The notes below the pieces were generated by a model. That model was not told the DNA's origin. It ran no database searches and worked only from the letters and a program-made list of their open reading frames with translations. 64,000 nt of DNA from Siderastrea radians (Eukaryota > Cnidaria > Anthozoa > Scleractinia > Rhizangiidae). Each line of letters opens with the position of its first letter. The stretch's first letter is position 1. Position numbers and translations under genes: made by a program. The stretch covers positions 18,074,701 through 18,138,700 of the forward strand of contig OZ024890.1 of NCBI GenBank assembly GCA_964017195.1, read 5' to 3'. Shown here in pieces: positions 9,764-22,281 of the stretch.

Positions 9764-12700
9764 ACTACAGTTCTGTTCAGTTAAAACTTTGATAAGACTG
9801 GGGCCAAACCATGTTCCCAGGGCCCTAATGCCAAACTAATTTCCGGTAGACATGCAGAACCCTTCTCGGAATGTATGCCGTGCCCAGGAGCGTTATCTTT
9901 TCAGTGTAGCTCATTGATGTTAATAGAGCCCGGAATCTTTCCTTTTTGCTTCTCCAAACCCTTTTCCGCTATGACTTCGAATACTCTGATTACTACTGGC
10001 ACAGTCTCTGTTCTCATTCGTCCACATCCTTACTTTTATTTCCAGGTTTTCAGTGACCAGTTTACTGAAGTGTTCCTATTTCTGGAAGGGAAAGGGGTTT
10101 TTCACTTACAGCTTCTTTAAAACAGGATTTATCGACCGACAAGGTAATAGGGTACCAGAAGAAAATTACTGGTTACAGTACTAAAGAGTATTATTAATAC
10201 ATGCTTCTCCGTTACAATAAAATATTTAACGCCTTCTATGCCCTCAGGCCAGTGTTCCGTTTATTTAGCTATTTATAGGTATGTATACAGTGTTTGATCA
10301 TTGCGCCGGATTGCGATAAAATCTTTATCAGATCAAGTCCACTGGGGACTTCCGGTTTGATCAAATTAAATAATGCACGCTTCCAATGCAATTTTATTGA
10401 AAGGGGTGTATCGCATTTGCTCGTTTTTTTTGTTTGTTTTTGTTTTTGTTTTTGTTTTTTGTTTTTTTTTGGGGGGGGGCAGTGTTTTCTACAACAGGCT
10501 GTTGGAGGGACGTTAAGTAACCCATCAAAGGGCGGCTTAGTTCAGTTTATCAGTTCTTCATGCACAGCTACTGACGGTAATGCCTGTTGGATTAATCTTT
10601 TGCGTTTGGTTTGTGCACAGGCCATACTGATTCAGAACAGCTATTAAAAGGCCCTTAAACATCTTCGAGTGGGTCATGCATCGTAATAGAGTCACGAAAA
10701 AGATCCTATACAGCGGGGAAATGTAAAAGGCCTTACTCACTTGCTGTGACTGAGAATTCCAGGAAGGCATTAAGCTAACTATTGGGTAATCGAGGCGACC
10801 GTGTGCTTTATCTGATTCAACACGGAATTGCAAAGTAACCGTTTGTGGTTGGGGATGATTACGGAAAGCTGAAGCCTGAACTGGCGAATTTGCCGGCTTT
10901 CATACACCGTCTATTCATGACACTTAATTTGCTAGCCGTGAAATGATATTCATACAATAAGAATGGAAATATTTTTTTCAGTAAGATTAAGCCAGTAAGG
11001 CGAAGTAAAATGTGGTTGGTTTGGGTTTTATGGATTTGAGAAACAAGAAAAACCGGTATCTGCGCGGCACTTGTGAGCATAGCAAGAGAGACCTACTTGT
11101 AGTCTCTCTAGTCTCATAATTCCACACCTTCGCACTCTTGTTCCGCATCATCTCGGCCGGAAAAGACCTATTATAACACGACTGTTGCATTCGGCCTATG
11201 AAAAGCCAAAACGATAGTTGTTACGCCGATAAACCATGCTCACCCTTTCAGCGAAAAGAAAAGACCGGAAGGCTGCAGCCGTTTCAGGCAAATTGATACC
11301 ATACAAGAAAACTGATAACTTTCTTGTATTGCCTGGCTGTGCTGAAACAAACGTGAACACCACCAGTACAAACCCGTACTTAGCAAAGGGTCAGGAGCAT
11401 ATCTGATAGGCTTCTGCAAAGGGTTCAGTATCTTGATCTTTATCATCACACACTGTAATTATAAGAAACGCCCTTGGAAAACCAGAACTCAGAGAAATTA
11501 TATACGCCTACACAGTTTAGTAACAGACCTCTCACAGTAACAATCCTACTGCGAATTGGATCCCATGTTAGCTATGCAATGCACATGCAGTTACTAAACT
11601 GCACTTAAGAATAAGAAAACAATAGTCTAGAATCAAAGTGATTTAAAAGTTTTCGTGTCTGCTTTTGATGTCAGATCAGTCACGATTCTTGTGGACAAAT
11701 TCGTGATGTTGTGTTGTCTTTCCTGCGTTTTTAGTGATTCATCTTATCGCTACCAACGTTACTATTACACTAGTTATTAGAATCCGGCCAGAACTCACGG
11801 TTTTGTTGAAGCCGTCTTTTTACAGCCGTCGTTCTGGTAACTTTTCTAAATATATTATTAGACTGTATATCGTGCAGAGGTTAACTACTGGAGTTAGAGG
11901 TCGCCAAAACAACGGTGACCTATAGAAAAGTAGTGCAAACCGTGGGAAAAAATAAATCGCGTGATACGTTGCAAAGGGTGAAAATAAACTGCTCCGTTCA
12001 CGTTGATTAGATCAGTCACGTTTTTCGGACAAATTCGTGATGTTTTGTTTACTTTTTATGTATTTATTTAATGTACCATCTTATCGCTTCCCCACCTTCG
12101 CCTGGCCATCGGTCCTCATACAAACCAAACTGTTTAAATATTTCTAACTTAAACTTTTTTTTCATTAGTTACATCCTTTGTATACAACTTTTCAAAAATT
12201 TAATTATAGTATAGGAAAAAAAGACCTATAGAAACTCAATTGCCAAAGAGAATACTATAGATCGCAGAAACATGTCGTGCGACAAAAATTTAGTTAGATA
12301 CTCAAGTTGTGCTAATGAAAAGTTGGTGATGGTTATCACGATTTTTAAGCTGTTTTTATAGCATGCAAAAACAAATTCAAGCCCTGAGATAAAGATGCTA
12401 ATTATAATTGGTAAAAAGATTTCATCACGTCCGTCGTACGTCTATTTTTGTCTTACTTATCTTAGTTGCTGGCCCGGCTTAGGCGTATATGATCCCATGA
12501 GTTCACACTGAGGACTCAATAAACCATAAATACGACCCAGTAATCAATCAAGAAAAATAAACATGTCTGACTGCTTGTGCGTTAAGTCATCTCTGTTATA
12601 CAAGCGCGAAGTCTGACCTGATAGTTTATAACTGGAGGTGCAAATTAGACTCCCATCTACAGTTGAAAAGGGCGCGATAGCTTTAATTAGCTTCGTTAGT

Positions 12701-13624
12701 GTCAGAAAATGTTATTTCAGCCGGTTTGCCAACGGACACACAATGACCTTAATTCGTAAGCTGGCATCTTCCCTACAAAGTGGACACTCATTTGTGATCT
12801 CACAATAAAAACCTGCCAATTTTTCACTTCCCAGTGGCGGATTCTCTCGTACGCGGACACTCAGTAACACACAAAACCGCGACATTTTTATCTTTCCATG
12901 AACGGACACCTCTCCGCAGGAGTGAACACTGATCGTGATCGTTCCCAGCCACACTCAAATGAACAAGACGGAGTTTAACTTTCCGGAACAGGGGATTACT
13001 AGGAGCCCACGGAACCGTTACACTGAGCATTTTTAATTTACCCGTCATAAGCAGGCATCTCCCCTCTTCTTGTTCGAAACATTTCAACCCTTTCCGTAGC
13101 CTTGCCAGTTCCTTTTCCCTTGTTAGACTTAATCGTTTTCTTCACAGAAATACTTGCAAAAATATTTAGTTAATTTAATGTTTGCCGCCTCGTAATAGCA
13201 ACAGCTGTCTCTGTCAATTTCCATCTTGCGCAGCCGGCATGTTGCAAAATTTTCAACATTACCCGATTTTTTAACGTCTAGAATTCAAGGCATGTGTTAA
13301 AGATACAAAATTCATAGTAGCAAATCATATGAACATTTTTCAACGAGGCAAAAATAATTTTAAAAGAAAGAAGAAGAAGAAAGAAAGAGAAAGGGACAAA
13401 ACCAAAACTTTTAGTCGTCAATCTTTCAAATGTAAAGCGGTTATGTGTGCAGAGCATGCGCAGATGGAATGTCCTGAAGGGACAGTAAGGTGATCGATTG
13501 CTGAAGTGTTGAACTGTCAGTCACAGTGAACAAGCGTGGAGAGAGCTCGTGTAGTGGCTATGTACTGATTCGCTTTACTCCTTTAAATTAACTTGCTTCC
13601 GAGCTATGCTTACCGCGGTTGATT
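9764..13624. other. Intergenic stretch upstream of the junctophilin gene
   Basis: No coding region can be supported. The stretch holds a T-rich run ending in a G tract at about 10424-10480 and a pair of diverged direct repeats (about 11670-11752 and 12005-12090, both with gatcagtcacg and gacaaattcgtgatgtt). It also has a purine-rich AAAG/GAA stretch at about 13365-13400. The last few hundred bases should contain the 5' UTR and promoter of the junctophilin gene, but I see no clear TATA box. Confidence 0.6.
11670..12090. repeat. Pair of diverged direct repeats
   Basis: Two ~80 bp segments share gatcagtcacg, gacaaattcgtgatgtt and catcttatcgct in the same order and orientation, about 335 bp apart. 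The origin is not recognised. Confidence 0.55.
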
Positions 13625-16600
13625 ATGAGCGGTGGTCGCTTTGACTTTGAAGATGGCGGTACTTACTGTGGAGAATGGAAAAACAGTAAAGCGCACGGCT
13701 ACGGCATATGCACGGGACCGAAGGGACAAGCTCGCTATGAAGGCTCATGGAACAACGGCTTCGAAGACAGTGGAGTTTATGTTTGGCCAAACGGGCATCG
13801 TTTTGAGGGCGAATGGCTCAACGGCCGTAGACACGGAGTCGGGGTTGAGTATCGGGGAAAATGGACTTATCAAGGTGAATGGGAGGAAGGGTTTAAAGCG
13901 CGCTACGGAATACAGAAATCTGAAAGCGGAGCTCGTTACGAAGGTAGCTGGACTTCTGGTCTCCAAGAAGGTTATGGAATTGAGATCTATGCCGATGGAG
14001 GTAAGTTTTTCTCTAAATCGTCAAACGTTAAAAGCAGGAGAGGAAGAAATTGCTGCTATTTTCAGAAGCAGATGACATTAAATAAGAGTTCGCGAACTTG
14101 AATGGTCGCCGGTGTGGGATGAAAATTAACTCAATTGATCATTTGTGTCACCAGACAAGATACATTGCTGTATTTTTACGTCATTTGTAATATTCTAGCT
14201 CTTACAGCCTAAAGCACTGTGCTGAACTAAACTCGCTTAATTTCTTTCATTTGTGTTCTTGTTATGCTGGGCTAAGCGGATTTTAGCGTTTTCGTTGGAT
14301 TTCCTTTTTTCCGGATTTTGTAGGCGTTCTTAGTATATGTATGGGGAAATAACCAGTTTGACAGTTCTTGAGTACGTTTCTGAAGAGAATGGTGCTTGCT
14401 AATTAAGCTTATTTTTCGATTGTCGAACGTTGCTAAGGTTTTATTTTATGTGGAAGTTGTATCAATGTTTGTGGTAATCCCCATAACATTTGATTTAAAC
14501 CAATAATATTTTTAATCTGGAATTAAATCAAAACTTTCCTTCGGTATGGTCGAAACGAAAGGGACCATTCGAATGTAGTCAACAGAAATTTAGATAGCTC
14601 AAGTCGAGACGGTATTACATCTTTGAAAATGCCAGTGGCTATTATTTTATTGGGGACGAAACATCTAAACTTAGACATGAATTCAAAACAACTGACAAAA
14701 GCAAATTTTGCTTTGCCGTCTGTCGTGAACGAATTCTGTTAACTACATTTCCGTATCCCTCGTTTAGCATTTTCAGCAGTTGTTTTTTGTTGCATTAAGA
14801 CCGCTAATGGCCCACTGGCCGAAACCCACGTCGTTGCTAGATCTGTCTGTTTTGTAGACTAATCTATGCTTGACTTCTTCAGCAGAATTCCAAATATCTA
14901 CAGTGGGCGACTGTTTAATTCTTTCGCTCATGCGAACATTTGTGCAGCTTGTCTGTTTCGCTGAAGAGTGGAAATCGCCCAAATCCCTAAATTTAGTTTT
15001 TGTAAATTTGTCTTTCGAAAAGTAACCTGTAAAAAGCTCAAATGGAGAGCCGAGGTGGAAGCATTGCGAGATCGTGGCAGTAAGGCAAAGATCCGCTGCA
15101 AAAAAGGTAAACATTCTACGTGCTCGTGGAAAAATATCACCACTTTGTGATCTGTGCTCGCTATGACAATCTGTCAACACACTAAACGGTTGTTGATATT
15201 TTCGGCGAACATTTTCGTCAACAAATAGACGCGTTAGCAGCAATTATTTCAAATCGCGCCGTTCTAGAAGGTACTAAAACTTTTTCGAAGCCGGAATGTT
15301 TAGGCGCGTCACCGTTGGAGAGATAACCACTGATTGTGTTGTCAGCGTTTATTGTACAGTATGTGGCCTTAGAGCAATTGTGGGGCTTATTTCAACTCCT
15401 GAATAGCTTAGTTTTACAATGGATCGCTCTGTGCTTCGTGTGCTTGCTTGCTTTTGTAGTGGACAGGTTCCAGAAAACAGTCCCATTTCAAGTAGTGTTG
15501 GGGGCATTAACAGGGTCGCGCATCTGCTATTATTTTGTTGATATCTCAGATTTGATTTCACACACCTGAGCTCCCAGACATGATATATTTCTGAGGGTTT
15601 TAATGCTTGACAGTTTCTGGTCTGCCCTGAGTTTCTTGTGGAATTGAAATTCCCTTATTAATTAATACTTCTTGTGTTTTTTTTCCTTGGCTGTGATTTT
15701 TGTCATTTGCATTTTTAGACCATTTCACATATCTGATTTATCTGATCTTAGCATTTCAACATTGTTACCTGAATGCCATTGTTTATTATTTACTTACTAC
15801 TTCCTGTACATTATTTTTTGCAAAATCATGTGGTACATTTTTCACAAATGTTTCAAAAATTGATGTAATTTGCATTAATGTGCAAATAAAAGCAGCCAAG
15901 CTATAGGTGGCAACACAATAATTGCAATTCAGTGATTGAGTTTGTACTGTACAAGCAGATCAGTACTTGTGGATTAACTGAAGGGATTTACTTGACCTTA
16001 ATAGGATTTCACCAAACCTCTGAAAGGAGTGGCAGGCTTAGAACTAAGGGGGTGCATGGATTATTGTTGGTTAGACAAGCCGCCATGCTAGGAGTGTGGC
16101 TTGGCTGAAAGGGAGCTGCGTACTCCAGTGATCTTGTGATGCTTTGATTAAAAGAGAAAATTACATGCTTACACACAAAAAATTTCTGTTATCTCAAGTA
16201 CCACTGTTGTTCATTTCAAGCAAGGATTTCATGCATACATGTATTAATTTCACAGATAAAACTCTTATAATGAGCTAAGGGTTTGTTTGTGCTCACAGGT
16301 TGACATAGCAACTATTTTGTTCAGGTTTTGTTTTTAACACATCACAAACAAAGCAGTTTCCTAATTTTGTGCTCTGCAGGCCTGTTGTTTCCTGCAGAGT
16401 CATCTAAATGAACTTGGCTGTGATCTGTGCTTTGTTCAACAGTCAAAGGCATCCTTTTGTGGTCTGAACTCAAGTGTTCAAAATTAGATGTCACTGAAGC
16501 ATTTAATAGTTCTGTGGTAATTTAAGCTTGAATAAGGGCTTTCAGTAACTTTTGAGCAAGCAGTCAGAGATAAACATAGCAAGGTTATAATGGCTAATTT

Positions 16601-19600
16601 TTTTAAAGATCCTTTGGACTAAAACCCTAAGTAAGTGGGTGCTTGAACTTAAAAGGAAGCAAGATCTCAATAGCAGCTGCCTTTGTAACAGATTTGTTGT
16701 AATCAATTGGAAGTGATGTTAAACATCTCTTTGTGCATATGTTAATAATTGTGGAATGTTTTCTGATTTGTACACACTATTCAGAAACCAAACTTTCCTT
16801 TAGGACTCAAATATGCACTCATCTGGATTAGTTTTCACTTACAAGTGATATCCTTTTCCAGTCTGCACAAAAGCTTATAAGAGAATCTCTTTGAAGAAAC
16901 TAAGAGTACGGTAAACAAAAGAAAATAGCAGTGATTGTTTATGGTTTGATTTAAAGGAAAAAGGCTTTAAATAGTTACTAATGGTCACAATTTAAGAAGA
17001 TACTATTAAGTGACCCAAAGACTAAAATTGCACTGAATGTTTTCAAGAAATTTTAGAGTAGTCTAGATGCCAAAATTGTATTCGAGTTGGTAGGTGATGA
17101 AGTTAAACTGTTCATTACAGGGTATACTGCACCTGCAATGAATGTTTCTTATAACTTGCGTAGGACCGCATTACCAGACCTGTTGTCAGAACAGTTGTGA
17201 GCCAATCTGTAGGATTAAAGTAAAAACAAAATAACTAAATTGACTTTGTTTAACGAGGGTGACACTAAATAGTTTTTCAACTGATAAACCTGTGGCACTC
17301 GGATTCCAGATCAAATTGGAATTTGGAAACGTTGGTTTTATAGGAGGGAGGAAAAACTGGAGTACCCAGAGAAAAACCCTCAGAGCAAGGAGAAGAACCA
17401 ACAACAAACTCAACCTACATATGACACTGAGTCTGGGAATCAGACCCAGGCCACATTGGTGGGGGGCGAGTGTGCTCACCACTGTGCCATCCCTGCTCCC
17501 CCTAACGTACCAAAAATAAAATATGTTGCATCTTGAAAAGCAAGTGGCAAATATGAGTCTATATTTATTGGCTTTTTTTTTTTAACTTAAGGTATATTTT
17601 TGTTGTTGTGTGTTAGGACCTTTTGTTGGCTTAAAAACATGTGTGAATATAACTTGAGTAAATGTATGATCTTGTGTTTACGCAAAGAAACTCTTTCCAC
17701 AGACACAAGTCGTCACTACTTTTTTCCTAATTTTATTTACTCCTTTGAAAAAAAAAAGTCTTTTCTGTGTGCCAAGAAAATTAAGCAGTGATTTTGACAG
17801 ATTAAAAAGCTGCTACAGTTAAACCTCATTCATCTGGACCTGGATTAACCAGACTTTTCTATTATCCAGACTTTCATCTGTTGTTCGGAGTTTATCTAGT
17901 ATAAACATTTACGAGCCTTGGTCGTAACAACCTGATGAGTAAAAGACAGCGAGAGTTTCCCTTAAAACAGGCTTTGTTTGCTCCATGTTCCAGTGAAAAC
18001 TGATTAAGAACTCTATCAGAAAAGATGATGTTAACTATACAGCCATTTTAGCTGTCTGTAAATTCAGTTTCCTCAGAAAATAACCACACTGATTCGGCTC
18101 ACTTGAATCTTGGTTGATAGTGTATTAGTTTAGATTTGAGGTATCTTTAATATCTTGACCCTTTCATTCCCAGAATCTGTTATGGAGACATTTAAAGTAG
18201 TTCTAACTTTGGAGTCTGTGGATGAAATCATATGGTGTGACCATTCAAATGAAACCTCTTTAGAAGTACTTCCACATGGTACTATTTATATTTAAGACGA
18301 TTTCCACTCAACGTTCGAGCAGTAAGTGCAAAAATTAAGTTACCAAAAAAATACTTGCAGCACTGTCACATTTTGAGAACAGCTAAGAAGAACTTATCGT
18401 TACTTTTGCTCCCAAGCTGACCCCGCGAGAGAAAATTGGATTTGAAGTTATCAATATTTCAATCAAAAAGACGCTTCATGTCAGTTCAAAACAAAATGGC
18501 GCCCGTTTTTAGCATACTTTTACGAGATTTGAAATTAATTTTCTTGAGAATGCTTAAGAATTTCATCGCGGGGTCACTTGGGCAAGTGAACTAGAGTGAG
18601 ATGTTTCAAATAGCATTTAAAATGTTACCGTGCTATGAGTAGTTTTTTGGTAAATATTTTTTGCACTTATTGCTCGAACGTTGAGCGGAATCCGTCTTAA
18701 GTATTTTACAAAATGAAATTTGGGGCTTGTATTGAATTCTCATTTTGGGCACTCTTGGGAGTAAAAGGGTTCATTCTTCTCAGTTATTTGGACTCGGGAA
18801 TATTTTGAGGTTTGACCACAGCCACATAACATGAGAGTAGCACATTATGTAACTAGCAAGGTTTGACTCCATGAGTGAAAGGGGTAAATTTTGATGGTGG
18901 CCTTGCTTGATGATGCTCATGCATGGCATATGATAAAAGTAGCTACAATGGAACCCAGCTAATACCTCTACTGGAGTTGGTTTAATTGATATTTTACCTT
19001 TCACAAATGTAATTCTGATCAGATCATGTTGCCCAATCTTTCAGGGTATTATTATGGCCAGTGGAAAACAGGAATGCGCTCTGGATACGGTATACGAAGT
19101 GGCGAGGTTAAACGAGAAAGCAGCTCCACAAGGCATTACAATCGTTGTATTTCTAGACAGTCCACTGTGGATAACTTTAAATCTAATGGTGTTGTACCTA
19201 ATAGTAATCAGAACAGTAAACCTTTTCCACGTCACCGGAAGACTCCCTCTCAAACATCCGATGCCCATTCACAATCTCCAAGACCCCCAAGTGAAAATGG
19301 ATCAATGAACAGTACAGCAGGCAGTGGCTCGGCACAGTCTTACACAATGGAAACTGTTGATTCTAATGGACAAATTGAAAGGGCAGATAATCGCTTGATA
19401 GAGACATACAAAGGAGAATGGAAGAACGACAAGCGACATGGATACGGTATCATAGAGGATGCTGATGGGTTTAGCTACATTGGTGAATGGAGTGAAAATA
19501 CGCGCCATGGATTGGGTGTTGCAACCTATCCAGATGGGACAAAACTTGAAGGAGAATGGAAAAATGACGAGCTAGTTTCAGATGTGAGAAAGAAGGGTCC

Positions 19601-19832
19601 ATTAGTTTCTCTAGTGACACGATTCAAACAAAGACTTCGGGTGGTCTGTGAGGGAGCTCAAGACGCAGCCGAAAAAGCAGAACAGAAGTCACAGATTGCA
19701 ATGTCAAGGGCAGATGCTGCACGAGATAAAGCTGTGGATGCAGTGACGGCTTCTAAGAGTGCTGTCTCTGCAGCATCCTTGGCACAAAAGCGTGTCACAG
19801 CAATCATGTCCAAAATGAAAGACAAGACGTAG
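13625..19832 (+). CDS. Junctophilin-like MORN-repeat protein (2 exons, 387 aa)
   Basis: Junctophilins tether the plasma membrane to the endoplasmic or sarcoplasmic reticulum and support Ca2+ channel coupling. Exon 1 is 13625-14000 (donor gtaagt) and exon 2 is 19045-19832 (acceptor tttcag); they join in phase. The start [18 protein letters not shown] matches the family N-terminus and excludes the upstream TTG. MORN repeats 1-6 occupy about residues 14-147. A Ser/Pro/Asn-rich joining region runs from about 148 to 235, and MORN 7-8 cover about 236-285. An Ala/Lys-rich helix then ends the protein at a TAG stop. This order is diagnostic for junctophilins. The protein is much shorter than the usual ~660-750 residues: the divergent region and C-terminal membrane anchor are missing. 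No obvious anchor exon is seen downstream. An alternative donor inside exon 2 (gtgaga near 19583) is weak. The gene identity is secure; whether this is the full product is not. Confidence 0.9.
17230..17508 (-). mobile_element. tRNA-derived SINE (reverse orientation)
   Basis: Read on the minus strand, a tRNA-like head contains an A-box region (ggcacagtggtgagcac) and a B-box-like ggtctgattcc. It is followed by a body with ttctctgggtactcc and tttttcctccct. The head is at the right and the tail runs left to about 17230. A-rich flanking segments on both sides (aaaaacaaaata and aaaaataaaata) may be an imperfect target-site duplication. It lies antisense in the junctophilin intron. Confidence 0.65.
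17819..17885 (+). repeat. Possible pogo/Tigger-like terminal sequence
   Basis: A segment starting CAGTTAAACCTCATTCATC, followed by gga...ttaaccagac, resembles pogo/Tigger-family inverted-repeat ends. I could not find a matching opposite end nearby, so this may be a solo end or chance. Confidence 0.3.
18292..18700. mobile_element. MITE with ~45 bp inverted ends and TTAA flanks
   Basis: The left end (TTAAGACG, then caacgttcgagca and taagtgcaaaaa) is mirrored at the right end (tttgcacttattgctcgaacgttgag...CGTCTTAA). TTAA at both outer edges fits a TTAA target-site duplication as made by piggyBac-type transposases, but it could also be part of the inverted repeat. No coding capacity. Confidence 0.7.
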
Positions 19833-22163
19833 AACTGATGCTCCTTGTTGTGATGGGATACTTTTGAGGCCATCTCAGTGGAGATGTTTTGTACCTCCCT
19901 TGTGAATTGTGGCTCCATGTAATTTGCTCACCTTCATTGACATGCGTTGCTACAGGGGAACTTCCACTTGTACCCGAGCATGGTGCAGAATTTCATGAAC
20001 TTCACACTCATACCTGCAGCTTGTTGGTATCATGTTGCACTAGCTAGGTGGCTAGAAAATTGCCAGCTGAAGTCAACAGATGTCAAACACTGCGTGACCT
20101 TGCAACAATACCAAGCCAGGTTTTTATGCAAATATATAGTGTAGTGAGCCATAATTGTATCTGATGTTGCATTGTTAACCCTGCAATGTACCGATAACAT
20201 TGCATATTAATGCTGACTCAGCGTAGAGTAAGATTGTTAGTTATAAAAACAGGCATTGCTGGAACTGCTTGTAGTAAATTGTTGTAAAGCAGTTTCATGT
20301 TGCTGTCTCTAAGATGGCACTTTTGACTGCTGATTATAACGTTTGACCTTGTGTCAGCCTTTTACATTGTACTTATTTGATATTTTGTAGGCATGCACAT
20401 GTACATTCATTGTGTTGGTCAGTACATGGGGGATTATTGAATTGCTGCATAGCCTTAAAGCTGTTTTGAGAGAAATTTTCACCCCTTATCTTAAAGTTGT
20501 TCCCAAAATTAACGCCCACATTTTACAGAGAGCTTGTTTTGGCAATAATTTTAAAACTCACATTTTTGTTGTGCATAAAGAAGTAATTGTTGACTGTATC
20601 TTGTTTACCTTACCATTAGTTTGATAAAATAACACATTTTTGTAATTGTAAATTTCTGTGGCTTTGGTGGTGGCCAGTGTTGCAAGATTGAAAAATTGCT
20701 TGGTGAATTCATTTTATTGAATACATTGTGTAATACTGTGTTGTTGATCAGTCACTTGTACTGGCTTTCAGCACTTTGGTATCCACACAAATGTTTCAAG
20801 TAATTTACGAAATGTACATGGTAACCGTCAACAACATCAGTGTATACTGCTAGAAAGCGGTTAAAAACTGGACTATTTTTAACTTCAGGTTCAATGAAAC
20901 ATGGTGATAAATTTATTTTCTTAGTGAACAAATTCGTGTACAGTATTAGTCTGTCACGTTACTTTTGTTAAAAAAAGACCCTTGGTGACAATTTTGTTCA
21001 TTACTTGTAAATCAGGTGCTTGTTATCATCGTGGTTATAGTCGAATGTTATAACATTCTGTTTGTCTACAGGTGGTAATCATCTCATTGGAAGCTAAAGT
21101 CTCACCTTTGGTAGTAATTGGTTTGTTGGTAACTTTTTTATTTTGACATCCTGCTCGCCGTTTCCTTTTTCAAGAAAAATTTTCTTTTTTAGTGGGGCAC
21201 TGTTAGGGGGGGGGGGAATAAGATGGGGAGGGGAGGGTGTTAGTGTCAGTGAGTTTTAATTTTAACTTTCAGCTTCTGTTGTAGAATCTGGGAGGTTCCT
21301 CATGAAAATTGGTAACAAAGTTTCCTGTAAGATTTTGCTGTACATGTTTTTGTAAAAGTGTTAATCTGCTTCAAACATCTCATTTGTCAATGTAAATTAG
21401 TGTTTGCCAATGTATATTAATTTTTATGTTTAGAAGGGGCACTTTTTCAGGTACTTAACATATCTCACTGAGCCAGTTAAACTGCCTTGGGAGGTAAAAG
21501 CTAGTGTCTGGAGCAGAATATTAGTGACATTTTTTTGTTTTATTTTTGTTTTGTTTCATTTTCTACACTTAGTGATTAGTTCCTCATGAGCTGGCTAGGT
21601 TGGCTATATTAAGCTAAGTTAGGGTTAGCTTTAAATTTGAATCCTTTTGTCCTTCAGTTTTTTCTTCACTTCTTTAACTAGGCTTTTGAAAAAACTTATT
21701 AAATGTTAAGGGAACTAGACAGGCTGATAGTAATCAAGTTTAGGTTAAATCGCATGAAAGGAGAGAGTGGACTTAAATGCACTGATATCCTCTATGATAT
21801 ATCATCTCATTTGGTAAATGTTCACTGAAGACTTCTTTTTAGTTTAGCACTTGCCGTAAAGGACTTGCAAAGGATCGTTAATTAATTTTTGAGGGGTAGG
21901 GGGTTGGGGTTTTTTTCTGCCTGATGTTTTTTTTCTTTTTGGTGATTATTAAAATGCTTTGTATGAATTTTCATTCAGTAGTTTGCATTATTTTTTTTAA
22001 CTTCCTTTTGATGTGCACAATTTTTTTCTTCTGCAAAGGCTTAAGAGGATTATTTTTGGTATTTGCCCAACCCTCTCCTTCTTCAAAAATAAAATGGTCG
22101 GTTGCTGATAATGTGAAATGCCAAAGTGTGGCCAGTGTTAGTTGACTCACATTCTTTCATGGA

Positions 22164-22281
22164 GGCTGACTAACTAAACAAAATTTAGGACAGCTGATAG
22201 GAAGCCAACTCAAGACCCCAAGAGCCAACTAACCAATCAAAATTAAGGACAGGTGACAGGAAGCCAACTCAAGACCACAAG
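22164..22281 (+). repeat. Two-copy ~59 bp tandem repeat
   Basis: Two adjacent copies share actaac-caa-caaaatt-aggacag-tga-aggaagccaactcaagacc. Just after it, agagttggcttctttgaagctgtcc is partly the reverse complement of the unit, so the segment could form a hairpin. Confidence 0.75.

Larger units (their letters stand above)
14001..19044 (+). other. Junctophilin intron 1 (~5 kb)
   Basis: Bounded by gtaagt at 14001 and tttcag ending at 19044. It contains a reverse-oriented SINE (about 17230-17508), a pogo-like terminal motif at about 17819 and a TTAA-flanked MITE (18292-18700). An antisense open frame of 156 codons at 14773-15243 shows no recognisable domain. The rest is AT-rich and shows nothing else I can name. 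Confidence 0.75.

Noticed and set aside
14773..15243. 156-codon antisense frame in the junctophilin intron
   Set aside because: No recognisable domain, no splice context and mixed composition; a frame of this length can occur by chance.
19026..19044. In-frame ATG at 19026 as an independent start of the MORN protein
   Set aside because: It lies in the intron just before the tttcag acceptor; splicing from 14000 to 19045 restores the conserved junctophilin order.
21924..22145. Hydrophobic frame considered as the missing junctophilin membrane anchor
   Set aside because: Hydrophobicity comes from T-rich DNA; there is no good acceptor or similarity to the family anchor.
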